Shown: positions 43,001 through 49,064 of the stretch, piece by piece
How positions within the stretch are numbered: the first letter of the stretch is position 1
How the letters are laid out: each line of letters opens with the position of its first letter
NCBI GenBank assembly: GCA_905221605.1
Contig: CAJNDS010002668.1
Coordinates: forward strand, 124,001-188,000
DNA: 64,000 nt
Reading direction: 5' to 3'
From: Symbiodinium natans
Taxonomy: Eukaryota > Sar > Dinophyceae > Suessiales > Symbiodiniaceae
The notes under the pieces: model-generated
The model's database searches: none
What the model saw: only the letters and a program-made list of their open reading frames with translations
What the model was told of the DNA's origin: nothing
Made by a program: the position numbers and the translations under genes

Positions 43001-45248
43001 ATAGGGGTAGGGTGTAGGGTTTAGGGTTTAGGGGTTATCGTTTGGGGTTTAGGGTTACATGAAGTTGGGATTTCCCCTCCTTTACGAGCAGTCTTTAATC
43101 GGGGGTACTATCCCTATGAAGGTCTGCTAGTATACATCCCAAGGCTTCAGAAGTATTCAACATACCCCTTGGGCACAACCCTTCAAGGAGAGGTATGGTA
43201 TAATCCTTCCTTATATTCTCCTTTTATGAGTTAAGGGGTATGGGTTTGGGGTATGTTGAATCCTTAAACTCCTAACTAACCTCCTAAACCCTTAAGCCTA
43301 ACCTTAAACCCTAAACCCTAAACCTAATCCCTACACCCTACACCCTAAACCTAAACCCTAAACCCCAAGGACAACTTAAACCCTAACCTTAAACCCTAAA
43401 CCCTAAACCCTAAACCCTAAACCTACACCCTAAAGCCTCATCCCCAAACCCTAAACCCTAAACCCCAAGGACAACTCCAAGAGGGGAAAGCCCTGCTGCA
43501 GCGGACTCATGCACTGGAACTTCCTGCAGTGCCTGGATGCGCAGAATCCCGGCACACAGGCCTGGTTTAGGGTGTAGGGTTGAGGGTGTTTCCGGCGTTT
43601 AGTTCTTTAGGGTTTTTCGGTTTCTAGAGTGTTCAGGGTCTATAGCGTTTTTCGGGCGTTGGGGTTTTGAGGGTCTTGCGGGTTGTTAGGGTCTATAGGG
43701 TTCATAGGGTTTATAGAGTTTATAGGGTTTACAGGGTTTTTGTTCGGCTGTTTCGGGTTTTTGGGTGTTTCGGGTTTTTAGGGCTTTTGGGGTTTATAGG
43801 GTGTATAGGGTTAAGGGCTTATAGTGTTTTTTCGGTTGTTTCGGGTATATAGGGTGTACAGGCTTTAGGGGTTTGAGATGTTTTCGAGTTTAAGGCCTCG
43901 GGGCTCAGTGACTGGTCAAAGAGCGAAACGCTAAGTGATCACCAGCAGCCACTGCCTGCTTCAACCCATTAGGGTGTTGGGCTTAGAGTTGAGGGTTTCT
44001 GCTGTTGTGCGCAGGTGCGGACGTTTGAGTGCGAGATCGGTGGGTCCTCGTCACATCAGAAGGTGGAAAGCTCTGGGACACGGGGGCACGACGGGGCCCA
44101 GCACATAAACGTAAGGCTTAGGACCTTGGAATTCTTTTCCCACGCTTGTGTAAGGTTGATCCTCCGCTGAGCAGTCTTTCGCACGCGCGCCACAGGATGT
44201 GCCGCCTTAAGCGAAGCACACTGCACTTGTCGCCTTGTTTGAAGGGTGTTTGTTAGGCGGTGCGGCGGCTACCCCTCATCATTGCATCTACACACTCCCA
44301 CTTCGAAGCAACACAGCATCAAAACCTGATCGCCCGATTCTGAACCGGGACCAGGATGCCTAGTACCCCTCTTCGGGTGAGTAGCCCTCAACCCTAAACC
44401 CTAAACCCTTGAAACACCCTAAACCCTAAACCCGTGTAACACCCCCTTAGAGCCAAAACAGGGCACCCTCTTTGTTCTTGGGTTACTGCACAACCCACAG
44501 AAGCCAGAAGGCTTGGTTAGGATGTTCCCCCTTACACTAACAGTCCTCAATAGCTTAGTAGCTGAGTAAGTACACTTCAGAGTAATGGGGATAGTCTAAT
44601 CACGTACAGACCTGAAACTGTACACTTTTTGGGGCTTAGGAACTCGGCAACTAAGATAGGGATTATTTTCGGTGATACTCTAAGCCCTTACTTCTTACAA
44701 GGTAGTTTATTCTGAAAGTTTCAGCTTTCATTTCCTTGGGTTTTGGGCCAGTAAGATCCCTATTAAGGACTGCTCGTATAAGGGGCAGCATCCCCAAGTT
44801 TAGGGATTCGAGTCTATGACGAAGTGCGGGCCTCAGTCGTCATGAAGCAGCTTCCAGGCTCCAAAGAGTTTAAATACAAGGGTTTAGGGTTTAGGTTTTA
44901 GGGTTTAGGTACCTGACTTCCATGTCGTAATTCTAAGGCCCAAAAAGGGGGCTGGCTCTATCTGGCGTAATGTTGGAACTCAAGGGGGCTGGGATCTTGG
45001 TGGCCCAGGGTAGATGGAGAGTTTCAACCTGGCTTCAGATGCTGCATTTAGGTGCGCGTGTTCATTCCATATCTCCCTGGCGCCCGCCCCAAGCCCTAAA
45101 CCCTACACTTCAAGCCCTAAACCAAAAACCAAAACCCTAAACCCTACACTTTAAGCCCTAAACCCTAAACCAAAACCCTAAACCCTAGAACTCTGGGAGC
45201 CTCTCGCAGTGGCAGGTGGAGCTGTCCGAGGATGGCCAGCTTCTGTGG
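27983..45248 (+). CDS. Polypeptide N-acetylgalactosaminyltransferase-like gene (GT27 + ricin-B), recognisable span
   Basis: At least 17 short + strand exons occur in family order: signal anchor (27983), GT-A domain exons from 31597 to 40712, then ricin-type beta-trefoil exons from 41858. The enzyme family transfers GalNAc from UDP-GalNAc to Ser/Thr in the Golgi lumen. Key elements seen are the VVDDGS strand-loop, the DCH form of the DxH metal site, MSGGLLAL, W-W-E-E-T-G-G-Y-D, W-G-G-E, N-I-D-Q-S-L-R, the metal-ligand His in V-A-H-M-W-R, the E-x-F-x-F-P linker, and lectin repeats containing S-G-L-C. Frames close only with mixed GT/GC/GA donors. Introns are 300-1000 bp, most bracketed by TTTAGGG (5') and CCCTAAA (3'). 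The stem region (28.1-31.6 kb) is poorly resolved and the 3' end is unknown. Such a family in a dinoflagellate is plausible but less described than in animals and apicomplexans. Confidence 0.9.
28886..28944 (+). CDS. GT27 stem-region exon
   Basis: After GGCAG it reads ELQSSNELPEPHVLAQLHAE, hydrophilic as expected for a stem. CCCTAAA precedes and TTTAGGG follows within 20-30 bp. The end is approximate. Confidence 0.5.
29332..29433. mobile_element. Family A snap-back element
   Basis: TTGGGATGTTACCCCCTCTA faces GTGTAACGGTGACATGCCAA. Diverged copy in the presumed GT27 stem region. Confidence 0.8.
29491..29605 (+). CDS. Possible stem-region exon (Gln/Pro/Ala-rich)
   Basis: The open + frame reads MTSKMQGGASMLQQQPQQ and continues Pro/Ala-rich. 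An alternative frame gives Ala/Arg-rich sequence. Unique sequence after CCCTAAA-type units. Frame and membership are uncertain. Confidence 0.3.
29952..30063. mobile_element. Family B snap-back element
   Basis: Intact copy with ACCCTAAGGGTCCATGAACC and GGTACATGGACCCCTTAGGG ends. In the GT27 stem region. Confidence 0.9.
30240..30385. mobile_element. Family D element with internal duplication
   Basis: Ends ACTCCAATACC / GGTATTGGAGT. The interior holds two copies of a TTTTAATAGGGTTCCTTTTT unit. Confidence 0.85.
30441..30609. mobile_element. Family B element interrupted by a telomere-like tract
   Basis: The left arm reads CCCTAAGGATCCATGTACCT, then about 40 bp of TTTAGGG/TTTGGGG units, then the arm restarts with GGGTCCATGTAGCC and continues to a normal right end. 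The duplicated arm segment (30449-30465 and 30507-30522) flanks the insert. Confidence 0.9.
31597..31654 (+). CDS. GT27 exon: first beta strand
   Basis: Reads KTFSVVLPCAFEGEFAEKT, corresponding to the S-V-V/I-I-P/x-F-x-N/H-E strand and helix of GT27. The donor is GT at 31655 (GTTTGGG). The next exon also begins GTTTGGG, a 7-bp direct repeat across the intron. Confidence 0.8.
31985..32076. mobile_element. Family G snap-back element
   Basis: TAGGGAATGAAGGAATGAAG faces TAGTTCCCTCATTCCCTACT. The centre is ACTCCCTTCAAGGGTATATA. GT27 intron 31655-32585. Confidence 0.8.
32327..32445 (+). pseudogene. Two truncated copies of the GT27 V-D-D-G-S exon start
   Basis: AGCAAGGTTTGGGAGAACAC occurs at 32327 and 32410, and the intact exon carries the same acceptor and start at 32581. 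The first copy ends after about 24 bp. The second runs to CAAGCAGATCCT (one substitution against CAAGCGGATCCT). Both are joined to telomere-like or degenerate repeat, and both retain a potential 3' splice site. Confidence 0.9.
32484..32576 (+). repeat. 36-bp direct duplication flanking CCCTAAA units
   Basis: ATGAACTCAGCAACTAAG and the 18 bp that follow (through GAAGCC) occur at 32484-32520 and 32541-32576, separated by TATGAACCCTAAACCCTAAA. It sits just ahead of the V-D-D-G-S exon acceptor. Confidence 0.9.
32586..32663 (+). CDS. GT27 exon: V-D-D-G-S nucleotide-sugar motif
   Basis: Reads VWENTDKRILKEIIVVDDGS and then RPPLRK. L-K-E-I-I-V-V-D-D-G-S is diagnostic of GalNAc-transferases. Acceptor is GCAAG and donor GT at 32664. 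The beginning of this exon is also present as two truncated upstream copies (32327-32350 and 32409-32445). Confidence 0.92.
32930..33060. repeat. Minisatellite of TTTATAGGTTTGTCATAGGG units
   Basis: About six imperfect 20-bp units with short TTTATAGGT interruptions, in GT27 intron 32664-33351. Confidence 0.9.
33352..33401 (+). CDS. GT27 exon: K-I-V-R-H-E
   Basis: Reads LLAGGPGVPTMKIVRHE across the junction. The strand K-V/I-V-R-x-E precedes G-L-I-x-A-K in the family. Acceptor CCAGGAAG lies directly after a CCCTAAA tract. The donor must be GA (33402), because the next exon resumes G-AAG-ACT. A TTTAGGG tract follows at 33447. Confidence 0.85.
34275..34338 (+). CDS. GT27 exon: G-L-I-S-A-K-K, G-D-A-A-T-G-D
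   Basis: Reads KTLGLISAKKSGGDAATGD then VI. G-L-I-x-A-R/K-x-x-G and A-x-G-D-V-I directly precede the DxH strand in GT27. Acceptor is GCTAG. The donor is GC at 34339-34340. Confidence 0.92.
34733..34804 (+). CDS. GT27 exon with the DxH metal-binding motif
   Basis: Reads VFFDCHVSPRVGWEQAFLK then QMQRK. D-C-H is the DxH motif that binds the divalent metal and UDP. F-F-D-C-H-V is near-invariant in protist and animal relatives. Acceptor is CAAG after a CCCTAAA tract. The 3' junction is not resolved. Confidence 0.93.
34953..35035 (+). CDS. GT27 exon: R-T-I-V-V-P strand
   Basis: Reads KKIAKGDHRTIVVPTITSLN then PDTWTGR. R-x-x-V-V-x-P-x-I-x-x-I/L-x-x-D-T-F/W is the family strand following the DxH helix. 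Acceptor is CCCCAG. The likely donor is GC at 35036; GT at 35034 is out of frame with the next exon. Confidence 0.85.
35636..35697 (+). CDS. GT27 exon: substrate-loop region
   Basis: Reads ETGGNAGGKTCFILWNNDFT then W, split by the intron. The donor GT at 35698 is followed by a long TTTAGGG tract (35725-35937). The W-N-x-D/x-F-x-W pattern precedes M-S-G-G in the family. Confidence 0.8.
36213..36278 (+). CDS. GT27 exon: M-S-G-G-L-L-A-L
   Basis: Reads YNPGRDAPLMSGGLLALSRR then HL. M-S/A-G-G-L-x-A-x-x-R is one of the most conserved GT27 blocks. Acceptor TTCCCAG. The donor GT (GTGGTT) at 36279 mirrors the start of the next exon (GTGGTG). Confidence 0.95.
36606..36659 (+). CDS. GT27 exon: G-G-Y-D / W-G-G-E
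   Basis: Reads WWEETGGYDTNMVAWGGE across the junction. x-W-W/F-x-x-x-G-x-Y-D-x-x-M-x-x-W-G-G-E is the catalytic 'Gal/GalNAc-T' motif. CCCTAAACCC lies upstream of acceptor ACCCAG. Donor GT at 36660. Confidence 0.95.
36729..36843. mobile_element. Family A snap-back element, rearranged right end
   Basis: The GTTGGGATGTTCACC left end lacks part of the arm. The right end carries two successive GGTGGGA/GGGGGAAGATCCCAA versions. In GT27 intron 36660-37640. Confidence 0.75.
37041..37146. mobile_element. Family B snap-back element
   Basis: ACCCTAAGGGTTCCATGTAC faces TTTAGGTACATGAACCATTG. In GT27 intron 36660-37640, just before a family E element. Confidence 0.85.
37160..37258. mobile_element. Family E element
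   Basis: TTACTTAAGAACGCTCCTCA faces GGGGGGTGGTTCTAAAGCAA. In a GT27 intron. Confidence 0.75.
37641..37686 (+). CDS. GT27 exon: N-I-D-Q-S-L-R-S-W-L-C-G-G
   Basis: Completes W-G-G-E-N-I-D-Q-S-L-R and continues SWLCGGRI, as in the family (E-N-x-E/D-x-S-x-R-x-W-x-C-G-G). Acceptor TTGACAG. The donor is GA at 37687 by frame. Confidence 0.95.
38055..38119 (+). CDS. GT27 exon: V-A-H-M-W-R
   Basis: Reads EVAEGAYVAHMWRDPKNPRP then GE across the junction. The His in V-A/G-H-x-x-R is the third metal/UDP ligand of GT27. Acceptor GGCCCAG. The donor is GA (38120) by frame. Confidence 0.95.
38478..38529 (+). CDS. GT27 exon: catalytic-domain C-terminal segment
   Basis: Reads KTTLKYPIPTRDVMRNK. It joins through a GC donor (38530) to ARAATAWFGEF, matching the N-x-x-R-x-x-E/A-x-W family helix. 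Acceptor CTCAAG. Confidence 0.88.
38693..38795. mobile_element. Family J snap-back element
   Basis: GGGTTCTTAAGGGAGAGGGG faces CCCCTCCCTTAAGAACCCTA. Centre AAGTTCCCAAGGTACC. In a GT27 intron. Confidence 0.85.
39040..39165. mobile_element. Family E element
   Basis: TTTGCTAAAGAACACCCCC faces GGTGGGGGGGTTCTGAGGCAAA. In GT27 intron 38530-39524. Confidence 0.7.
39171..39380. repeat. About 100-bp tandem duplication
   Basis: AACCCTTTTGCTTCCTGGGC with GAAG.ACTGGTG recurs at 39214 and 39308, together with the AATAAACCCT...ACTCT segment before it; a third partial copy (AACAATAAACCC) follows. In GT27 intron 38530-39524. Confidence 0.85.
39525..39591 (+). CDS. GT27 exon: A-W-F-G-E-F / F-P-E-P
   Basis: Reads ARAATAWFGEFVEKVMTFPE then PAG. 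This is the W-x-x-E/D-F/Y-x-x-x-F linker region preceding the lectin domain. A long CCCTAAA tract ends 20 bp upstream of the acceptor. The donor is GC at 39592. Confidence 0.88.
40364..40392 (+). CDS. GT27 exon: G-D-M-R-G linker
   Basis: Reads GDMRGFQTVK, equivalent to the G-D-I/L-S segment before L-x-C-K/x-P-F. The donor is GA (GACCATGG) and the next exon begins GATCGG, so AAGGA flanks both ends of the intron. Confidence 0.8.
40683..40712 (+). CDS. GT27 exon: R-L-G-C-A-P-F
   Basis: Reads DRLGCAPFTS, matching L-x-C-K-x-F/P-F-x-W in the catalytic-lectin linker. The exon for the following W-Y/F-L helix (about 40.7-41.8 kb) was not found, so an exon is probably missing from this description. 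Confidence 0.75.
41340..41462. mobile_element. Family B snap-back element with AT microsatellite
   Basis: Intact ends. The right internal arm contains a TATATA expansion. Confidence 0.9.
41858..41936 (+). CDS. GT27 exon: start of ricin-B lectin domain
   Basis: Reads YIYLDGGLIPDHVFQLREQK then SGLCMQ. x-F-Q-L-R-x-x-x-S-G-L-C opens the alpha repeat of the beta-trefoil lectin, which binds GalNAc glycopeptides in the family. The donor is GC at 41937, followed by a TTTAGGG tract. Confidence 0.9.
42510..42572 (+). CDS. Ricin-B lectin exon
   Basis: Reads VKRNDRQPHNVVLAACSG, continuing S-G-L-C-M-Q. V-V-L-x-x-C-S/D is the second strand of a ricin repeat. Acceptor GCGCAG after a CCCTAAA tract. A TTTAGGG tract follows at 42586. 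Confidence 0.85.
43067..43144. mobile_element. Family A snap-back element, short
   Basis: TTGGGATTTCCCCTCCTTTA faces a truncated right arm ending TATACATCCCAA. Lies in a GT27 intron. Confidence 0.65.
43158..43264. mobile_element. Family H snap-back element
   Basis: TTCAACATACCCCTTGGGC faces GGTTTGGGGTATGTTGAA. Singleton in this window. Follows a family A element in a GT27 intron. Confidence 0.75.
43470..43559 (+). CDS. Ricin-B lectin exon
   Basis: Reads DNSKRGKPCCSGLMHWNFLQ then CLDAQNPGTQ. C-L-D is a repeat start. The donor GC at 43560 keeps frame with VRTFEC. The first 16 bp including the acceptor are duplicated at 43360-43376 with telomere-like units between. Confidence 0.8.
44015..44045 (+). 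CDS. Probable lectin exon
   Basis: After TTGTGCGCAG it reads VRTFECEIGG, consistent with the Q-x-x-F-x-Y/x strand between ricin repeats. The end is uncertain. Confidence 0.6.
44515..44797. mobile_element. Family A element split by an insertion
   Basis: Left half TTAGGATGTTCCCCCTTACA and right half CTATTAAGGACTGCTCGTAT are separated by about 190 bp. The insert includes GTACACTTTTTGGGG and AACTCGGCAACTAAG, a motif also seen at 32470-32505 and, weaker, at 765-795. Confidence 0.7.
45216..45248 (+). CDS. Probable lectin exon
   Basis: After GTGGCAG it reads VELSEDGQLLW, the x-W-x-L/F-x-x-D-G-x-L/I strand typical of ricin modules. TTTAGGG follows. Confidence 0.6.
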
Positions 45249-45548
45249 TGCCCTAGCTTTTTCCCTCAGGGTTTGGGGTTTAGGGTTTAGGGTTTAGGGT
45301 TTAGGGGTAGCCCAGCAGTACTTTTGTTTGTTTTGTTGTGGTCGAGGTTCCTGTCTCAAGTACGCACCCCAAAAAGTACTGAGCTACCAAGATACCCCTA
45401 CATACAAGAATTTGTCAAAGGGTTTACCGGCAACCCAGTACATCAAATCGGACATCCACATTGGTCAATGTTTAATTTCGGTGTAGGGTTTTGGAATCTT
45501 GTTCCGAGGGTCTTTTTATTGACAACTGCTGATGTGATGCCGTAGATT

Positions 45549-45772
45549 ATGGGGTTCTTAAGGGAGGGGGGCTTCAAGGGGGGTAAGTACAGGCAGCCCT
45601 AAACCCTAAACCCTAAACCCCAAACCCTAAACCCTAAACCCTAAACCCTAAACCCTAAACCCTAAACCCTAAACCCAGCCTCAGGGAAGCTTAGGGAGTA
45701 GTGGGGAGTATTAGGGAGCCTTGGGTTACACACCCCCCTTGAACGCCCGTCCCTTAAGAACCCTATAAGTAG
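45549..45772. mobile_element. Family J element interrupted by CCCTAAA tract
   Basis: GGGGTTCTTAAGGGAGGGGG at the left, CGTCCCTTAAGAACCCTATA at the right. About 75 bp of CCCTAAA units (45598-45675) plus AGCCTCAGGGAAGC lie between. Confidence 0.8.
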
Positions 45773-46686
45773 TTTAGGGTTTAGGGTTTAGGGTTTAGGG
45801 TTTAGGGTTAGAACAGGGGCAGTAGTGCATCTTGACCCCCGGAACTCGCATGGTGCCATTCATTTTTCTTCGCGCTCGCTTCTTGCTAGCTTGTGGGAAG
45901 GAGCCGTACCCGAAACCCTAAACCCGAAACCCCACACCCTAAACCCGAAACCCTAAACCCTGAACCCAAAATCCTGAACCCGAAACCCCGACCCTGAACC
46001 CTGAACCTGTAAAGCCTTTGCTCCGAACGCCTCCAAGGGGCGACTTAAGGCGCCAAAGTCAGATTGGTTTGTGCTTGGTAGTTTTCTAAAGTAGGGTCCG
46101 TGTTCTGTTGCCTCATAGAATACGGCACCCTCGCAATAAATACGGCACCTATAAAAACTCATCATTTTTTGAGTTTGCCGGGCGGGGGGGTGGATTTATC
46201 CCAGGACAGCTCGATCAGGAGCATTATTCGAACCACAGCCAACAAATGGGTTAAGGGTTTAAGGCTTAGGGCTTAGGGCAGGGTTCATATACGCCCGCAC
46301 CTAGGGTTGTAGGGCTTCGGGGTTCTGCAGTCCGGGGATTCTGCCTCTGAAGGGACTAAAAAAAGGAACCTTTGGGGTTATTCAGGGGCTCTGTAGGGGC
46401 TACTTAGGTATATGGGGACTATAGAAGGTATATCATATATAATCATATATATATACATATATATATATATGTATATGTAGGGGTTATGCAGGGAATAAGA
46501 CTAAAGGTCCCTTCTAGGGGTCCCTCTTTATACCCCTAAACCCTAAACCCTAAACCCTAAACCCTCAACCCTAAACCCTCAACCCTAAACCCTAAACCCT
46601 AAACCCTAAACCCTAAACCCTAAACCCTAAACCCTAACCCTAACTCCTTCTAGGGGGTCCCTCCTTTCCACCCCCTCTTGCCTCAG

Positions 46687-46775
46687 GAACTGGATGGGCT
46701 CCTGGGGTGGAGCTCGAGGGTGCTTCGCACCGCAGCCTCCAAAGGCCATCCAGAGACCTTGTGGCGCCTTGGGGA
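46687..46775 (+). CDS. Unassigned exon-like island
   Basis: After CCTCAG it reads ELDGLLGWSSRVLRTAASKG, continuing HPETLWRLGD. It is clearly not repeat-derived. Membership of the lectin gene is not established. Confidence 0.4.
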
Positions 46776-47039
46776 TTGACTCACTGGAACCCAAAAAGGG
46801 TATAGGGTACTAAACCCTAAACCCTGAACCCTGAACCCTAAACCCTACAGTAGCAGGGAGTAGAGTCATATAGTATAAGACACAAATAAAAGCCATGAGG
46901 ACCCTAATTTCCGAATCCCCAAATATGGGTTGCCTGTGGTCCCCAAAGAGATGATGCTGTAAGGGGCAGAAAGGGTGTCGGGCTCAGGCTTTCACGTCGC
47001 AGCTGGCTATACCGCGTAGGGTCTGGGGTGGGGTATTGG

Positions 47040-47150
47040 GAGGTTCATGGGTACTTATAACCCCAAATACAGCTGTTCTTACAACCTACTTAGGGGGCTT
47101 GCTTGTGCAGTCAGAATTGGGGTTATAAGTACCCACGAACCTGCAAGTAG
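47040..47150. mobile_element. Family K snap-back element
   Basis: GGTTCATGGGTACTTATAAC faces GGGTTATAAGTACCCACGAA. Single clear copy. Confidence 0.8.
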
Positions 47151-47285
47151 GGTTTCTAGGATTGGTTCCCGCCTCAGAGTTTGTGAGCTCAGTACCGGCG
47201 TGTGCCATTAGAGGGAGCTTCGGAGTAGTTGAAAGGTGATTTTGTTCGACGTCGCGCCCGGCTTGCTTCATTTCCGCTTCGACTC

Positions 47286-47462
47286 TAGGAAATGAGGGAA
47301 TTGGGTCTTCTCTCTCTTTCTCTCTCTCTCTCTCTCTAAATATATACCCTTTAAAGGAATATATAAGGTACCTCTTTGGGTCCTCTCTCTCTTTCTATAT
47401 ATGCATATATACCCTTTAAGGGATTATATAGGGTACCTCATTCCCTCATTGCCTACTAAGAA
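47286..47462. mobile_element. Family G element with internal duplication and CT microsatellite
   Basis: AGGAAATGAGGGAATTGGGT faces CATTCCCTCATTGCCTACTA. The centre ATATACCCTTTAA.GG occurs twice, each preceded by CTCTCTCT. Confidence 0.75.
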
Positions 47463-47486
47463 CCAACCAGCCGATGCGTCCGGCAG

Positions 47487-47549
47487 GTGGGCAATGCAGT
47501 GATAAACCACATCGACGCTTGTTCTGCCGCCGTGGAGCCTGCAACTTGG
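47487..47549 (+). CDS. Possible lectin exon
   Basis: After CCGGCAG it reads VGNAVINHIDACSAAVEPAT then W. The spacing of strand, Cys and terminal W resembles one ricin repeat. TTTAGGG follows at 47560. Confidence 0.5.
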
Positions 47550-48068
47550 GCAGCAATGTTAGGGTTTAGGGTTTAGGGTTTAGGGTTTAGGGTTTAGGGT
47601 TTAGGGTTTAGGGTTTAGGGTTTAGGGTTTAGGGAATATAGGGTTGCGCTTCTTGTTCCTATAACAGATGATTGTACTATTTTTGGGGGGCATATTAAGG
47701 GTACGCTTGTTGGGGGAAATGCCCATGTACCAGCGCTTACCACATTCGTGATCTCAGATGCTACACGATGCTGCAAACCCCCTACTGAACTACTATAGTC
47801 ATGCCCCCGAGAGCCTCGATTTTGTATTTCACCACACGGGACGTATTGCCACCCGTTCTTTGTTTGCCCAACAGCCGCCTCGCCACCAAAATTGCTCATT
47901 CTACCCCCCGTACTGACCCTTGCGCCTCTCCAGCAAGAATAGTACTGTAGTACGCAATACTAATGTACTGTCACTCATCATAGTAAAAACAACAATAATC
48001 GTAATAGTGAAAGCAACTCCCGAAGGCGCCACTGAAATTGAAGCTCTGCGCAACTGCCCTTAATGCAG

Positions 48069-48104
48069 AGCTGAAGAAGCTCACATTGTATTGCCGAGGC
48101 GTGG
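48069..48104 (+). CDS. Unassigned exon-like island
   Basis: Reads LKKLTLYCRGVEA after an acceptor-like GCAG. No family is recognised. It could be in phase with the exon at 48235. Confidence 0.35.
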
Positions 48105-48234
48105 AAGCCCCAAAGTACAGTAGGGTTTAGGGCTTAGGGTTTTTAGGGTTGAGGGTTCAGAGTTCAGGGTTCAGGGTTGAGGGAAACCCCTAAACCCCTA
48201 AACTCAAGCAGAACCCCTCGGGTGGGGTCGCAAG

Positions 48235-48314
48235 GTTGGGGAGGCGACGCACAAGACGCCAAACGGCCTCACCGTGCCGGCGCAGTTTCGGGTCAAGAGC
48301 CGCGAGGACCCTCT
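48235..48314 (+). CDS. Unassigned exon
   Basis: After CGCAAG it reads VGEATHKTPNGLTVPAQFRV then KSREDPL. Good coding character, followed by TTTAGGG at 48350. Family unknown. Confidence 0.45.
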
Positions 48315-48797
48315 TTGGGGGCATACATGGGCTTTGGGCTTTTTTGGAGTTTAGGGTTTAGGGTTTAGGGTTTAGGGTTCATGTTTAGGGCTTAGGGTTC
48401 TGTACCTCAGACCAACTTCAGGGGGCTTTGGGGTTAAGGGGTTCCAGTCCGTCTAGTGTTGAGGGTTCGGCCCTGAGCCTTGAACCCGAAGAACCCCCTA
48501 AACCCTAAACCCTCAACCCTAAATCCTTAACCCTAAACCCTAAACCCTCAACCCTAAATCCTTAACCCTAAACCCTAAACCCCAAATCCCATGTAGCTCA
48601 AGCCATGAGCTCAAGAGGGCAGGATGCCAGTCTAGGCCATGACCATCGTGACGTTTAGGGTTTAGGGTTTAGGGTTTAGGTTTAGGGTTTAGGGTTTAGG
48701 GTTTAGGGTTTAGGGTTTAGGGTTTAGGGTTTAGGTTCAGGGTTAAGGCTTTGAATGTTAGGGTTCCGAGGCACGCTTGATGGGAAGTTCCTATCGT

Positions 48798-49064
48798 ACA
48801 AGGAGGCGCCCCCCCCTCACAAGGGCCCTTATAACCCCAACCCAATTAGGGCCCCGATAAACCTACTTATCACTAGGGGGCGCCTGCTTGTATAAGTAGA
48901 ACTATCAGGAGCCTAAGTTGGGTTCATAAGGGTCCTCACTTTGGTTTAAAGTCCCTTAACTATACGTAATTAGTGCTGAACCCTGAACCCTAAACCCGGA
49001 ACCCTGAACCCTGAACCCTAAACCCTATAGCAAGCATAAGGGGGCCCCTCCTTGTAAGCAAAGC
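48798..49064. mobile_element. Two adjoining family F elements, second interrupted
   Basis: First: TACAAGGAGGCGCCCCCCCC to GGGGGCGCCTGCTTGTA (48798-48892). Second starts TATAAGTAGAACTATCAGGA and ends GGGGGCCCCTCCTTGTAAG, with CCCTAAA-type units inserted at about 48978-49022. Confidence 0.75.
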
